From assembly GCF_038502225.1 (NCBI RefSeq), contig NC_091303.1, forward strand, positions 24,037,385 through 24,101,384: a stretch of DNA of 64,000 nucleotides. Reading direction: 5' to 3'. Shown piece after piece: positions 8,487-18,892 of the stretch. Below the pieces are notes generated by a model. That model worked only from the letters and a program-made list of their open reading frames with translations, had not been told where the DNA came from and searched no databases. The position numbers and the translations under genes are program-made. This stretch comes from Cherax quadricarinatus (lineage: Eukaryota > Arthropoda > Malacostraca > Decapoda > Parastacidae). Position 1 is the first letter of the stretch. Every line of letters begins with the position of its first letter.

Positions 8487-11400
8487 TGCCAGGAAGGAAA
8501 AAAACTGGCAGGAAATGGCAGAAATCGTACACACCAAATCCAGTCATTTCTGAAGTGGAATCACAGTCAATGGCCTCCACTCCAAACCAACAGATACAGA
8601 TATTAGTGCCGGAAAAAGATCCCCCCCCCAGTACCACCAATCCGATGACATTCTTCTTTGCAAATATACAGGGTCTAAAACCAGCAACGAACAACAAAAT
8701 ACCCTTCATCTGTGGACTGCTTGCAGAGGCAAATGCAATGTTCGCAGCTTTCACAGAGACCCACATAAAGGATCACTTGGACAATGAAATATGGATCCCA
8801 GGTTACAACCTATACAGATGCGACAGAGTGAACAGGCAAAAGGGAGGGGGTGGGGGAGGGCCTGTATATTGCAGTCACTTATTTACACAGAACTGCTTAA
8901 TGTCTCAAATGATGTAGTTGAAATTTTAGCAGTAAAGATCGAGAACCAAACTCTAGTCATTGTGGTAGTTTACAAGCCTCTGAATGCAACGTCCTAACAA
9001 TTCCAGGAACAGCTGTTGAAAATTGACCAGTCTGGAAAATCTTCCAGCTCCTGCCCCCAACATCTTGCTCCTGGGGGATTTCAACTTAAGGCACCTAATA
9101 TGGAGGAATACAGCAAATAATGTTGCAGTGATAACACCAGGAGGCAGCTCAGATGAGAACACACACACACAAGCTTTTAAATCTCTGCACAAAATTCACC
9201 TTAAACCAGCAAATAATAGAGCCTACTAGATTGGAAAATACACTGGACCTCATCTTCACTAACAATGATGATCTGATACAAAATGTCACTATATCAAAAA
9301 CAACATACTCAGATCACAATATAATCGAGATTCAGACATGTGCGGAGCCCCAGACCGACAAAATGTGATCAGTCACGAGGGAGCCTTCACCAAATTCAAC
9401 TTCAATAACAAGAACATAAAGTGGGACCAAGTAAACCAAGTCCTAAATAATATAAGCTCGGAAGATAGCCTAAGCAACACAGACCTCAACTTATGCCTAG
9501 AACAGATTAACTCTGTGGCACTCGATGTATGCTCAAGGCATATTCCTTTAAGAAAAAGGAGGAGTAGATGTAAAATAGAAAGAGACAGGTGCTCCGTTTA
9601 CAGGTGACGAAAAAGAATAACAGAGCGGCTAAAAGAGACCAATATATCTGCAATGCGTAGGGAGACACTGGTCAGAGAAATAGCAAACATCGAACTAAAG
9701 TTAAAGGAATCTTATAGGAGTCAGGAATCACGGGAAGATCTAAAAGCCATAAATGAAATCGAAAGAAACCCAAAGTATTTCTTTTCTTATGCCAAATCAA
9801 AGTTGAGAACAACATCCAGTATTGGGCCCCTACTTAAACAAGATGGGTCCTACACAGATGACAGCAAGGAAATGAGTGAGTTACTCAAGTCCCAATATGA
9901 CTCAGTTTTTAGCAAGCCGCTAACCAGACTGAGAGTCGAAGATCTAAATGATTTTTTTATGAGAGAGCCACAGAATTTGATAAACACAAGCCTGACATTA
10001 TCCTGATTCCAAATGACTTTGAACAGGTGATAAATGGCATGCTCATGCACTCTGCCCCAGGGCCCGACTCGTGGAACTCCGTGTTCATCAAGAACTGCAA
10101 GAAGCCCCTATAACGTGCACATCCTATGGAAAGGGAGCATGGACACTGGGGTTGTCCCACGGTTACTAAAAACAACAGACATAGCCCCCACTCCACAAAG
10201 GGGGCAGTAAAGCAATAGCAAAGAACTACAGACCGATACCGCTAACATCCCATATCATAAAAATCTTTGAAAGGGTCATAAGAAGCAAGATCGCCACCTA
10301 CCTAGATACTCATCAATTACACAACCCAGGGCAGCATAGGTTTAGAGCAGGTCGCTCCTGTCTGTCCCAACTACTGGATCACTACGACAAGGTCCTAGAT
10401 GCACTATAAGACAAAAAGAATGCAGCTGTAATATACACAGACTTTGCAAAAGCCTTTGACAAGTGTGACCATGGCATAATAGTGCACAAAATGCATGCTA
10501 AAGGAATAACAGGAAAAGTTGGTAGATGGATCTATAATTTCCTGACAAATAGAACACAGAGTAGTAGTCAACAGAGTAAAGTCTGAGGCGGCTACGGTGA
10601 AAAGCTCTGTTCCGCAAGGCACAGTACTCACTCCTCTCTTGTTCCTCATCCTCATATCTGACATAGACAGGGATGTAAGCCACAGCACCGTGTCTTCCTT
10701 TGCAGATGACACCTGAATCTGCATGACAGTGTCTTCCATTGCAGACACTGCAAGGCTCCAGGCAGACATCAACCAAATCTTTCAGTGGGCTGCAGAAAAC
10801 AATATGAAGTTCAATGATGAGAAATTTCCATTATTCTGATATGATAAACGTGAGGAAATTAAAACTTCGTCAGAGTATAAAACAAATTCCAACCACACAA
10901 TAGAGTGAAAAACTAACGTCAAAGACCTGGGAGTGATCATGTCAGAGGATCTCACCTTCAAGGACCATAACATTGTATCAATCGCATCTGCTAGAAAAAT
11001 GACAGGATGGATAATGAGAGCCTTCAAAACTAGGGATACCAAGCCAATAATGGCACTCTTCAGGTCGCTTGTTCGATTTAGGCTGGAATATTGCTGCACA
11101 CTAACAGCACCTTTCAAGGCAGGTGAAATTGCTGACCTAGAAAATGTACGGAGAACCTTCACGGCATGCATAACTGAGATAAAACACTTCAATTACTGGG
11201 AGCGCTTGAAGTTCCTGAATCTGTACTCCCTGGAACGCAGGTCGGAGAGATACATGATTACATACACCTGGAAAATCCTAGAGGGACTAGTACCAAACTT
11301 GCACACGAAAATCACTCCCTACGAAAGCAAAAGACTTGGCAGACGATGCAACCCCTCCCCAATGAAAAGCAGGGGTGTCACTAGCACGTTAAGAGACAAC

Positions 11401-11640
11401 ACAATAAGGGTCAGGGGCCCCAAGACTGTTCAACTACCTCCTAGCATACATAAGGAGGGTTACCAATAGACCCCTGGCTGTCTTTAAGCAGGCACTGGAC
11501 AAGCACCTAAAGTCAGTACCGGACCAGCCGGGCTGTGGATTGTACATTGGATTGCGTGCAGCCAGCAGTAACAGCCTGGTTGATCAGACCCTGATCCACC
11601 ATGAGGCCTGGTCACAGACCGGGCCATGGGGGCATTGCCC
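8486..11640 (+). pseudogene. CR1-like LINE ORF2: endonuclease and reverse transcriptase, degraded
   Basis: The ATG at 8486 overlaps the ORF1 stop. The endonuclease runs from FANIQGLK (about 8660) through FTETHIKDH to LLLGDFNLRHL (about 9065) and YSDHNIIEI (about 9310), all AP-endonuclease blocks. A G-tract near 8840-8860 causes the first frameshift. The RT follows from about 9740 (AINEIERNPK) with many stops; the palm block with FADD lies near 10700 and the thumb from about 10930 to 11469. The protein is dead, but the domain order is clear. Confidence 0.75.
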
Positions 11641-11663
11641 CCGGAACTCTCTCCAGGTAGCAG

Positions 11664-12838
11664 ATGCAGTAGATACATTGTTGTGGTCTGTGAAGGCGAG
11701 ATCCTCTGACATTATCACTCCCAGGTCCTTCACATTACTTTTTTGCTCTATTGTATGGTTAGAATTTGTCGTATACCCTGATATAGTTTTATTATCCTCA
11801 AGTTTTCCATATCTGAGTAGTTGAAATTTCTCTTCATTGAACTTCATATTGTTTTGAGTGGCCCATTTGAAGATTTGGTTTACGTCTGCTTGGAGTCTTG
11901 CGGTGTCTTCGATGGAGGTCACTGTCATGGCAATCCAGGTGTCATCTGCAAAGGTAGGCATGGAGCAATGGCTTACATCTCTGTCTATGTCAGATATGAG
12001 GATGAGGAATAGAATGGGAGCGAGTACTGTGCCTTGTGGAACAGAGCTTTTCACCATAGCTGCCTCAGACTTGACTGTTTACCATTACTCTTCGTGTTCT
12101 ATTTGTCAGGAGGTTATAGATCCATCTACCAACTTTTCCTGTTATTTCTTTATCACCCATTTCGTGCTCTATTATGCCATGGTCACACTTGTCGAAAACT
12201 TTTGCAAAGTCTGTGTATACTACATCTGTATTTTGTTTATCCTCTACAGCATGCAGGACCATGTCATGGTGATCCAGTAGCTAGGACATGCAGGAGCGAC
12301 CTGCTCTAAACCCATGTTGGCCTGGGTTGTTTAACTGATGGGCATCTAAGTGGTTGGCAATCCTGCTTCTTAGAACCCTTTCAAAGATTTTTATGAAATG
12401 GGATGTTAGTGCTACTGGTCTCTAGTTCTTTGCAATTGCTTTACTGCCACCTTTGTAGAGTCTGTTGTTTTTAGTGAGTGTGAGATGACCCCTGTGTCCA
12501 CGCTTCCTCTCCATAGAATGCTGAAGGCACATGACAGGGGCTTCTTGCAGCTCTTGATGAACATGGAGTTCCATGAGTCTGGGCCTGGGGCAGAGTGCAT
12601 GGGCATGTCATATATTGCCTTTTAAAAGTCTTGTGGTGCTAGGATAATGCCCGAGATTTTTGAGATGACCAAATTTTGGGTCTCGTTCATAAAGAATTCA
12701 TTTGGATTGTCAACCCTTAGTCTGAGTAGTGGCTCGCTGAACACTGAGTCGTATTGGGACTTTAGTATTTCGCTCATTTCTTGGCTATCACCTGTGTATG
12801 TCCCATCTCACCTAAGCAGGGGCCCTTGTATTGGGGCC
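11664..12838 (-). mobile_element. CR1-like LINE copy c/e, 5' part
   Basis: This is the continuation of copy c after the insertion of copy d. It begins in the RT thumb where 7445 stopped and runs 5'-ward through the palm and fingers to the linker region. The reading frame is broken. The frames from 11584 to 12606 on the minus strand carry PQGTVLAP, ADDTWIAM and AKVFDKCDH, recognisably the same family but well diverged. It ends near 12838 in the GPLL-type linker. Confidence 0.8.
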
Positions 12839-13589
12839 CAGTATTGGGCCCCTTGTGAGACCTCTACCCACTCTACCGGAAGTATCCCAGCGAGTGAGCA
12901 CGTCTCCTGTATATCCCAGTGCTTAACAAAATAGGGAATAGCATATGAAGGTACAAATAAAAATGGGAACTATGGCTATAGTTTACTTAATAACATAAAA
13001 GGGCTAGAATACAACATCTCCTGATGGAAATTTACACAATATAACAATTGACCTATGAGACTTATTACCAGGGGGAAGGGTAGATGTATTCAGTAACACG
13101 GACTAGTACTCACTCTTAATTCACCGACCAGCTGACCCGAGATTCCCAATGCGTGGTCCACTACACACGCGGCTGTCCAGAGCTCTCGCTCGACGGACCT
13201 GTCACCAACAACCTCCTTGCCCCGCTCTTTCCTGGGCTTATATCGTAGTCAAAGTACCCCCTCCCCAATGGTGTATGTACCACGTGTTGCAACCTGACGC
13301 CGAGCTCTGACGCTGTTAAGAACAAAAGACCTCAGACGTGGGCGTGGCTACAGACGTCTGCCAAGGCAAGGTGTGACCATATAATTGGTTAAATTAGGTC
13401 TCCCCAGAGACCTCACAAGCCCAGCTGAACTACATCACACCCTGCTTAGGTGAGATGGGACATACACAGGTGATATTACTATGCGAGCCAATTTTTATAA
13501 TCATTCAGACATTTTGTAGTTGTTTCTGAATAAACTTACTGACACTCAGGTACCTACTTAGTCCTAAAACTGTAGGTATCAAGAGGTTT
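12839..13589. other. Unassigned stretch with an inverted LINE-derived repeat
   Basis: I recognise no gene in this stretch. Its one structured feature is at 13438-13474, where the plus strand repeats in inverse orientation the 33-34 bases found at about 12789-12823. Both are the LINE linker segment GGTGAGATGGGACATACACA. The ~610 bases between are GC-richer than the neighbours around 13130-13440 and match nothing else in the window. The 13475-13589 part is AT-rich and unassigned. Confidence 0.5.
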
Positions 13590-13864
13590 CATTCGGATTT
13601 TTAACCCCGGAGGGTTAAGCACCCAGGATAACCGAAGAAAGGCAGTGCGTCACCAAGGACTGTCTGTCTTATTTCCATTGGGGTCCTCAATCTTGTCCCC
13701 CAGGATGTGACCCACACCAGTCGACTAACACCCAGGTACCTACGTGCTGCTAGGTGAACAGGACAACAGGTGTAGGGAAACACGTCAAAATGTTTCTACC
13801 CCGCCAGGAATCGAACCCGGCCCTCCATATATGAAGCGAGAGCCTTGCCAGCCAGGCCACGAGG
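13590..13864 (-). mobile_element. tRNA-derived SINE, copy 2
   Basis: This is the reverse complement of the SINE family at 528-812. The tail side starts at about 13590 (CGGATTTTTAACCCCGG), and the B box lies at about 13805-13820 as GGAATCGAACCC. It differs at more positions than the copy inside LTR element B, so it is older. Confidence 0.85.
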
Positions 13865-13889
13865 TCATACACCACTTGGTGAATAAGAA

Positions 13890-14195
13890 GTTATCAAGTT
13901 TAACCCAAGGAAAGGAAGAGTATCACCAATTCCTTGGATTAAAGGCCCTTCACTAACATCAAGGGACCCCCATGAAAGAGTATGAACCCAAAAGCCAACA
14001 CCACCTGGCAGGCATTATCATCATCATATTTGGGAGGAAACAAACCCATATGGGTTATACAGCCCCTGGAATATAAGAGGCAGTCAGGTTCGATCTAAGA
14101 AAAGGGAGGACAAGTCCACTTCCTTGGATCAAGAGCTCATTACCAGTATCAAGGAGCCTCTCGAAGGCATGTTAACTACTGCGAAATGTAATAGA
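13890..14195 (+). mobile_element. Two SINE tails in tandem
   Basis: Two consecutive pieces end in the same motif: the CCAATTCCTTGGAT, AAGGCCC and ATCAAGGGACC type block at about 13925-13975, and CCACTTCCTTGGATCAAGAGC with ATCAAGGAGCC at about 14120-14160. The second is preceded by TATCATCATCATATTTGGG and GGGTTATACAGCCCC, which resemble the reversed tail of the I-group LINE. Further tails of this SINE type lie near 17590-17645 and 25100-25180. It is non-coding. Confidence 0.55.
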
Positions 14196-14199
14196 CACT

Positions 14200-14790
14200 T
14201 AGAACCTATTGTATGAGTCAAGTGGTGACTATAATTCAATGTGCATAAAAGGACCCAAAATCTGGAACTCCCTGCCAGATATCTCCAGAGCCTCTCTCTG
14301 CCAGCATCTTCAAAACTACTGTAAAAAAAAACTTAAGATTATCTTAACATATCCCAAAGCAAGACTATCACTAACATATCCCAAAAACAACTAAATATGA
14401 TGAAACTATATTTTTGTATTGTCATTGCTACAAGAAGCATATGAAAAACAATATTCTTATTCTCGTTATCTGTAATCATCACAACAACTAAATATATATT
14501 GAATGTGTTCAAAATATGCTCATATTTTAGAATCCTCATTACCTCTAATTATAAGCCAACCTGTAATTCTTAAAAGCACTCATTGTAATTCCTAAATTTA
14601 TTGTTACAGCGATTTAAGAGACCTTATATACAAGCAATCAATTAATTATACCCTTATTAGTTTTAAGATAGGTTTAAGATTGCCCAAAATTCTCTGTATA
14701 CTAAAAGGCTTTCTGCATGCACACCTAAATGTCACCTATGTACAAACATTGTATAATGTTGAGATAAAGAATCTTTAATCTTTATTTTTT
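14200..14790 (+). pseudogene. L2/CR1-like LINE C-terminus and 3' UTR
   Basis: Codons to 14394 read CIKGPKIWNSLPDISRA and end at a TAA, matching the C-terminal block of the L2-like LINE at 38830. The following AT-rich 3' UTR contains TGCCCAAAATTCTCTGTATAC and ends near AATAAAG at 14790-14800. Everything 5' of the last ~60 codons is missing, and the flanking sequence gives no TSD that I can see. Confidence 0.6.
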
Positions 14791-14869
14791 AATAATAAAG
14801 GTTTCCTCTGCACTTTTTCTACATTCATGTATTGTATACAACTCTTCATATATCATTTGTTGTTATAGC

Positions 14870-15114
14870 ATCTTCATATCAGAGCATTTGGTAGGAAGAT
14901 TCCAGCATCATACTTCAGTGACATGTCCAGGAGGTACAGGTGTGATGAAAGATTATGTACAGGACAGGATAAGTTCATGCACTTGGACATCTTTATTACA
15001 TACGTTTCAGTCTCAGGGCCTTGACCACTCCAAATTTCAGTAACAGGACCGTTATGTCTCCAATAAAGATGTCCTGTTGTATGCATTTGTGTCTTTTCAT
15101 CCATGGTTGGTATC
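14870..15114. other. Probable Penelope end region with 12-bp inverted repeat
   Basis: GGACATCTTTAT at about 14988 and ATAAAGATGTCC at about 15061 form perfect 12-base arms around ~60 bases. On the minus strand the part before the second arm reads CTGAGACTGAAACGT, reminiscent of the hammerhead-ribozyme region of Penelope-like elements but without a normal stem II. No coding signal is present. It adjoins a Penelope C-terminal fragment. Confidence 0.3.
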
Positions 15115-15560
15115 ACACAAGAAATTTTAACCAACCAATTGATTCTGAAAAGGAAAAGAAGGCTGTATCAAGCAAGTCCATGGATGAGTGAAATATAATT
15201 CAATCAAGCTTCATAAAAAAATAGTATTGATTGCAATATAAATACAAGTTCCAGGTTGTATAATGAATAGAATTTGTGAGGATATTAAATCATGCTTGAC
15301 AAGACACTCTTAAAAAATGCTTACGTGTGACCTGACTAAATCTTCACTATGTTCCCAGCTTAGTGAGTAGGGTCATATGCAAGGTCATATTTCAGCTTTT
15401 CAAGTCTTCTGTTGTCCTGTTATTTGGACTATTCCTTTATAATGTGTATTATCATGAAAGCATTTCACAGTTCACTATTTTTTCATTGAAGTTATTTTGC
15501 ATATTGTGATATCACCTTCTTACTGTGATCTTATTGTATGTATGTATATATATGAATGTA
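15115..15560 (+). mobile_element. Penelope-like element C-terminus and 3' UTR
   Basis: Plus-strand codons read NFNQPIDSEKE and AVSSKSMD, matching the VRDFNHPIDFQKAEK and VVSSKSM blocks of the element at 4783-6777. The 3' UTR ends with TTTGCATATTGTGATATCAC and TACTGTGATCTTATTGTAT, shared with that element. The coding part is broken by stops. It marks the 3' boundary of the family as a TATG-rich tail. Confidence 0.65.
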
Positions 15561-15969
15561 TGTAAGTACATACAGTGGAACCTCTACTTGTGAGTTTAAT
15601 CCCTTCCAAGACCTTGCTCGCAACTGGATTTGCTCGTTTGCAGAGTCAATTTTCCTCATTTAAATTAATAAAAATGCAATTAATCCATTCCAGTGGAATT
15701 CTGTACTTCAATAATTTCTCTTAATATCATCTCTGCGGCTTATTTATCTATCACAGTTCATCTAATATGACATAATAAACAATATAAATAACATAGAAAC
15801 CTGATATATACTCTAGAACGAATAAAATATGTCATTATGTAACAGGTGGAGGCAACCACAACCGCCCCCTCTTTGTTGTGGTAAACACTGCCATTTAGTG
15901 ATGGCCTATTGAAGCCGTCTATTATTATAATTATTATTATTATGTAGTGCATTATTATTATATTATATA

Positions 15970-16867
15970 CAGTGGACCCTCAGCTAACGATGGCATCACC
16001 TTATGTTAAATCCAGCATATGATACATTTTAACACAAAAGTTTTGCCTCAGCTAATGCTAAAAAACTCGCCCTACGCGATTCGTTCGAGATACGTCCACA
16101 TGTGGCCTGAGCGTGCCTCAGTTGTCCCGTGGGTGCCAGTGTTTACAAGCCAGCCAGTGCAGTCGCATCCACGCATACAATCGGAACATTTCATATTATC
16201 ACAGCGTTTTTAGTGATTGTACCTGCAAAATAAGTCACCATGGGCCCCAAGAAAGCTTCTAGTGCCAACCCTGCAGGAAAAAGGGTGAGAATTACTCTGG
16301 ATATGAAGAAAGAGATTAAGGAAATGTGTGCAAAGTGGCTTGAAGTGCAAACCTTTATGGATGAAAATCACCCTCACACAGCTATTGCAAGCCGTACTGG
16401 TGACTATTACAATGACAATGTTGTGAACCACTTTAGACAAATCATAAAGGAACGGGAGGCACAGGCCTCTATGGACAGATATGTTGTGCGACAGAGGTCC
16501 AATGACTCTCAAGCTGGTCCTAGTGGCATTAAAAGAAGAAGGGAAGTAACCCCGGAAAAGGACTTGATACCTCAAGTCCTAATGGAAGGTGATTCCCCTT
16601 CTAAACATTAACAACTTCCACACTCTCCCCTCCTCCCATCCCATCAATCATCACCAGATCTTCAATAAAGGTAAGTGTCAGTTTGTGTGTATTAAAATTA
16701 ATATTTCATGCTGTAAAAAAAATTTTTTTTTCATACTTTGGGGTGTCAGGAACGGATTAATTTGATTTCCATTATTTCTTATGGGGAAAATTAATTCGGC
16801 TAACGATAATTTCAGCATACGATGAGCTTTCATGAACGGATTAATATCGTTAGCCGAGGGTCCACTG
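15970..16867 (+). mobile_element. Tigger deletion derivative with an open reading frame
   Basis: This 898-base element has terminal repeats CAGTGGACCCTCAGCTAACG and a close complement ending at 16867, with TA at 15968-15969 and 16868-16869. It is a shortened relative of the full Tigger at 44958-47292. The 5' and 3' UTRs match that element, including CATCACCAGATCTTCAATAA, while about 1.4 kb of the transposase gene is missing. The remaining gene is joined in frame. It could be moved in trans by the full-length transposase. Confidence 0.88.
16240..16611 (+). CDS. 123-residue N- and C-terminal fusion derived from Tigger transposase
   Basis: Residues 1-~27 (MGPKKASSANPAGKRVRI and on to MKKEI) match the N-terminus of the full transposase encoded at 45228-47018. 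The remaining ~96 residues match its C-terminus from KEICANWLEVQ onward. The CENP-B-type DNA-binding domains and the DDD catalytic core are gone. The frame is open from an ATG in good context (CACCATGGGC) to TAA. The C-terminal part keeps QASMDRYV, a PCNA-interacting-peptide-like motif (Q-x-x-M-x-x-Y). Whether the product is made is unknown. Conservation of an open frame may be chance in a young copy. Confidence 0.7.
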   Translation: MGPKKASSANPAGKRVRITLDMKKEIKEMCAKWLEVQTFMDENHPHTAIASRTGDYYNDNVVNHFRQIIKEREAQASMDRYVVRQRSNDSQAGPSGIKRRREVTPEKDLIPQVLMEGDSPSKH

Positions 16868-17132
16868 TACTATTATTATTATACGTATTATTATTATACA
16901 TATTATTATTATTATTATTATTTATTACAATATAAATAATTTGTAATTTTTATTCCCACGAAAAATAGAAGATTTACTGTTATGCAGACTACTGTCTTAT
17001 TGCAATAATTTTATAAACAATGTCAACCCATTCATGACTGCATATTGAAATGGACAGTGATGTCATTTGTTTACTTTTGAACAAAGCCAAGAAATCGAAC
17101 ATTTTTCCTATGTTGAGCTCAATTTCAAGGTA

Positions 17133-17334
17133 CAGTGGAACCTCAAATATCGAACTTTCTTGGTCCAGAAGGCTGTTCGAGTGCCTTTACCTAATGAATT
17201 TATTCCCATCAGGAATAATGTAAATTAGATTAGTCCATTTCAGACCCTCAAAAATACACTTATAAAAGCACTTACAAAAATACACTTACATAATTGGTCG
17301 TGTTGGGAGCAGTTCGATTTTTGAGGTTCCACTG
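17133..17334. mobile_element. 202-bp MITE, copy 1
   Basis: The terminal repeats CAGTGGAACCTCAAATATCG and its complement ending at 17334 are flanked by TA (17131-17132, 17335-17336). A second copy of the same 202-base length lies at 41068-41269. There is no coding capacity. The ends suggest mobilisation by a Tigger/pogo-type transposase. Confidence 0.88.
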
Positions 17335-17584
17335 TACTTTTTGTCATGAAAGCAATCAAAATCATATCTATTTCTTTAATATATCTTCCAGTCTATCAAA
17401 TGAGACCAAAAAAACGAGAATACAACCATAAAAACCATACGAAAATACCGCTAAGGTGTGGCTAATTGCTGAGAAGTGAACTCCATTATTTATGCTCCGA
17501 TTTCTTTTATTTTTGGTGTACGTTAAGAAGCATCTTTCCATCATACATTGCCCAAGTTTCAATAAGATAGTCTAACAAACAAAT

Positions 17585-17650
17585 GAGATCCAATTCTCTA
17601 GATCAAGAGCAAGAGCCCTTCATCAGCGTCAAGGAACCTCCCTTGAGATC
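17585..17650 (+). repeat. SINE tail fragment
   Basis: GATCCAATTCTCTAGATCAA, AGAGCCCTTCATCAGCG and TCAAGGAACCTCCCTTGAG match the tails at 13890-14195. Only ~65 bases remain, inside the Tigger-like element. Confidence 0.55.
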
Positions 17651-17814
17651 TGCTCGCTTGTGGAAATTTCGCTCGCGTATGGAAGCAAAAAATCAACCCA
17701 TCGACTGCTCGTATTTGGAAAAACTCGCACATGGATGCACTCGCATGTAGAGCTTCCACTGTATGTGCATTTATATACATTCCCCCAGTACAAATTTATG
17801 TGCCTTCCAGGTCA

Positions 17815-18105
17815 GCATATTTTGTAAGCTTCGACAGCCCCTCTTCAGCCCTCCGGATTATACTTTTAGTAACCTCTCACCTCCTAATTTCCAAGCTATG
17901 AACAATATTCACACTACACATTGCCCTCAGACATGACATCTCCACTGCCTCCAGCCTCCTCACTGCAACATTCACAACCCATGCTTCACACCCATATAAG
18001 TGTGTTGGTACCACTATGCTCTCATACATTCCCCCTGTTTACCTCAATGGATAATGCTCTTTTTCACCTCATTTTTGATAGAACCATCTGCCGACACACT
18101 TGAGG
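17815..18105 (-). pseudogene. RTE-like LINE C-terminal fragment
   Basis: The minus strand corresponds to the RTE-like region from the YESIVVPTLLYGCEAW block to RAEEGLLR. On the plus strand this is visible as CACCCATATAAGTGTGTTGG and CATTGCCCTCAGACATGACA, as in the longer copies at 41331 and 62206. It has many indels, with both ends missing. It lies just left of the I-group LINE insertion. Confidence 0.7.
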
Positions 18106-18166
18106 TTAACACAGATAAATCAGTGGCCAGTACTAATAGCTTGAACTTTGCACATAATGTATGCTT

Positions 18167-18178
18167 CTTAAACCAGAC
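18167..18178 (+). repeat. TSD, left copy, of the I-group LINE
   Basis: CTTAAACCAGAC is found here and again at 24776-24787, directly bounding the LINE. A 12-base perfect match on both sides defines the insertion boundaries. Confidence 0.9.
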
Positions 18179-18892
18179 CTCTTCAATGGGGGCTCCTTGT
18201 TGTGGTGAAGAGGCTCTTGGTCTGAGGAATCAGACCTGTTGGTCTCCTTCCTCAGACTGAACCTAATTACCCCCCAATCCCCCACTCCCTATCCCATCCT
18301 CCCCTTTTTCCTTTCCTCCTCCTCCTCCCCACCCCTCCCTTTTGCCCTTCCTCTTTTTGGCCTTTGGGATTTCTCCCACAGGCGCGCTAGTTCCTAGGTA
18401 GGGGAAAGGATACCGGGGTCCATCCCATTCCGTTGAGGTTCTTGGCGGTGGTGTAGTTTGCCGTGGAATCTGGATCACCTGGGGATGTCCCGATCCCTCT
18501 CCGGTATCCCGGAGTAGCTTTAGGTGTCTTTCGGGCGACGAGTGTATCTCTGGAAGCCACCTTTCGGATTCCGGGGGTGGTGGCCGAAGGAGGTATGCTT
18601 TGTGGTGGATATCCGGCCGCCCTCTCATTTGTCCACCGAGGTAGCTCGGCAGATGTGAGGTTGCTATCCCGGATTGCTGGTTTACTGGCATGAAGGATAG
18701 GGTATGGCACGGGTTCCATGCTACATCTGCGCTACTAGTGGTGCTGAGGTCCTCTTGGGCGCGGAGGAGATTTCCGGCCCCTTCATTCCTCCGGGGAACT
18801 ATTCCTCCCCGCTCCCCCCTTTTTTATTCTTTTTTTTATTTTTATTTTTTATTTTTTTTCTTAAAAACAAAAAGCAAAGGAGTAATCTAACC
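18179..18892 (+). promoter_or_regulatory. 5' UTR of the I-group LINE
   Basis: About 714 bases precede the ORF1 ATG at 18893. The stretch is pyrimidine-rich in parts, with long C/T runs at 18260-18360 and 18800-18860, and is well conserved with 43776-44497 in copy 2. LINE promoters are usually internal to this region. No specific promoter element can be assigned from sequence alone. The long T-rich tract just before the ATG is shared by both copies. Confidence 0.6.

Larger units (their letters stand above)
7446..11659 (+). mobile_element. CR1-like LINE copy d, near full length (ORF1 and ORF2)
   Basis: This 4214-base element starts 36 bases before the ORF1 ATG and ends with the family tail CTCTCTCCAGGTA. 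It inserted into an older copy of its own family with a 4-base TSD (GCAG). It is the only copy here with ORF1 and an endonuclease, so it shows the architecture of the family. The order is a PHD-like finger plus CCCH-type fingers in ORF1, then an ORF2 with an AP-type endonuclease, an RT and a C-terminal tail. Several frameshifts and stops inactivate ORF2. Confidence 0.88.
15573..17761. mobile_element. Tigger-like non-autonomous DNA transposon carrying two others
   Basis: The terminal inverted repeats are CAGTGGAACCTCTACTTGTG at 15573 and its near complement ending at 17761, flanked by TA on both sides (15571-15572 and 17762-17763). This fits the Tc1/mariner-pogo group. It has no transposase of its own. 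Two other TA-flanked elements (15970-16867 and 17133-17334) sit inside, plus a SINE tail at 17590-17645. Interior AT-rich blocks include an ATT repeat at 15920-15965 and 16870-16920. Confidence 0.75.

Noticed and set aside
18463..18719. Overlapping frames in the 5' UTR of the I-group LINE
   Set aside because: Several short frames on both strands in GC-rich UTR; not conserved in copy 2 as a protein.
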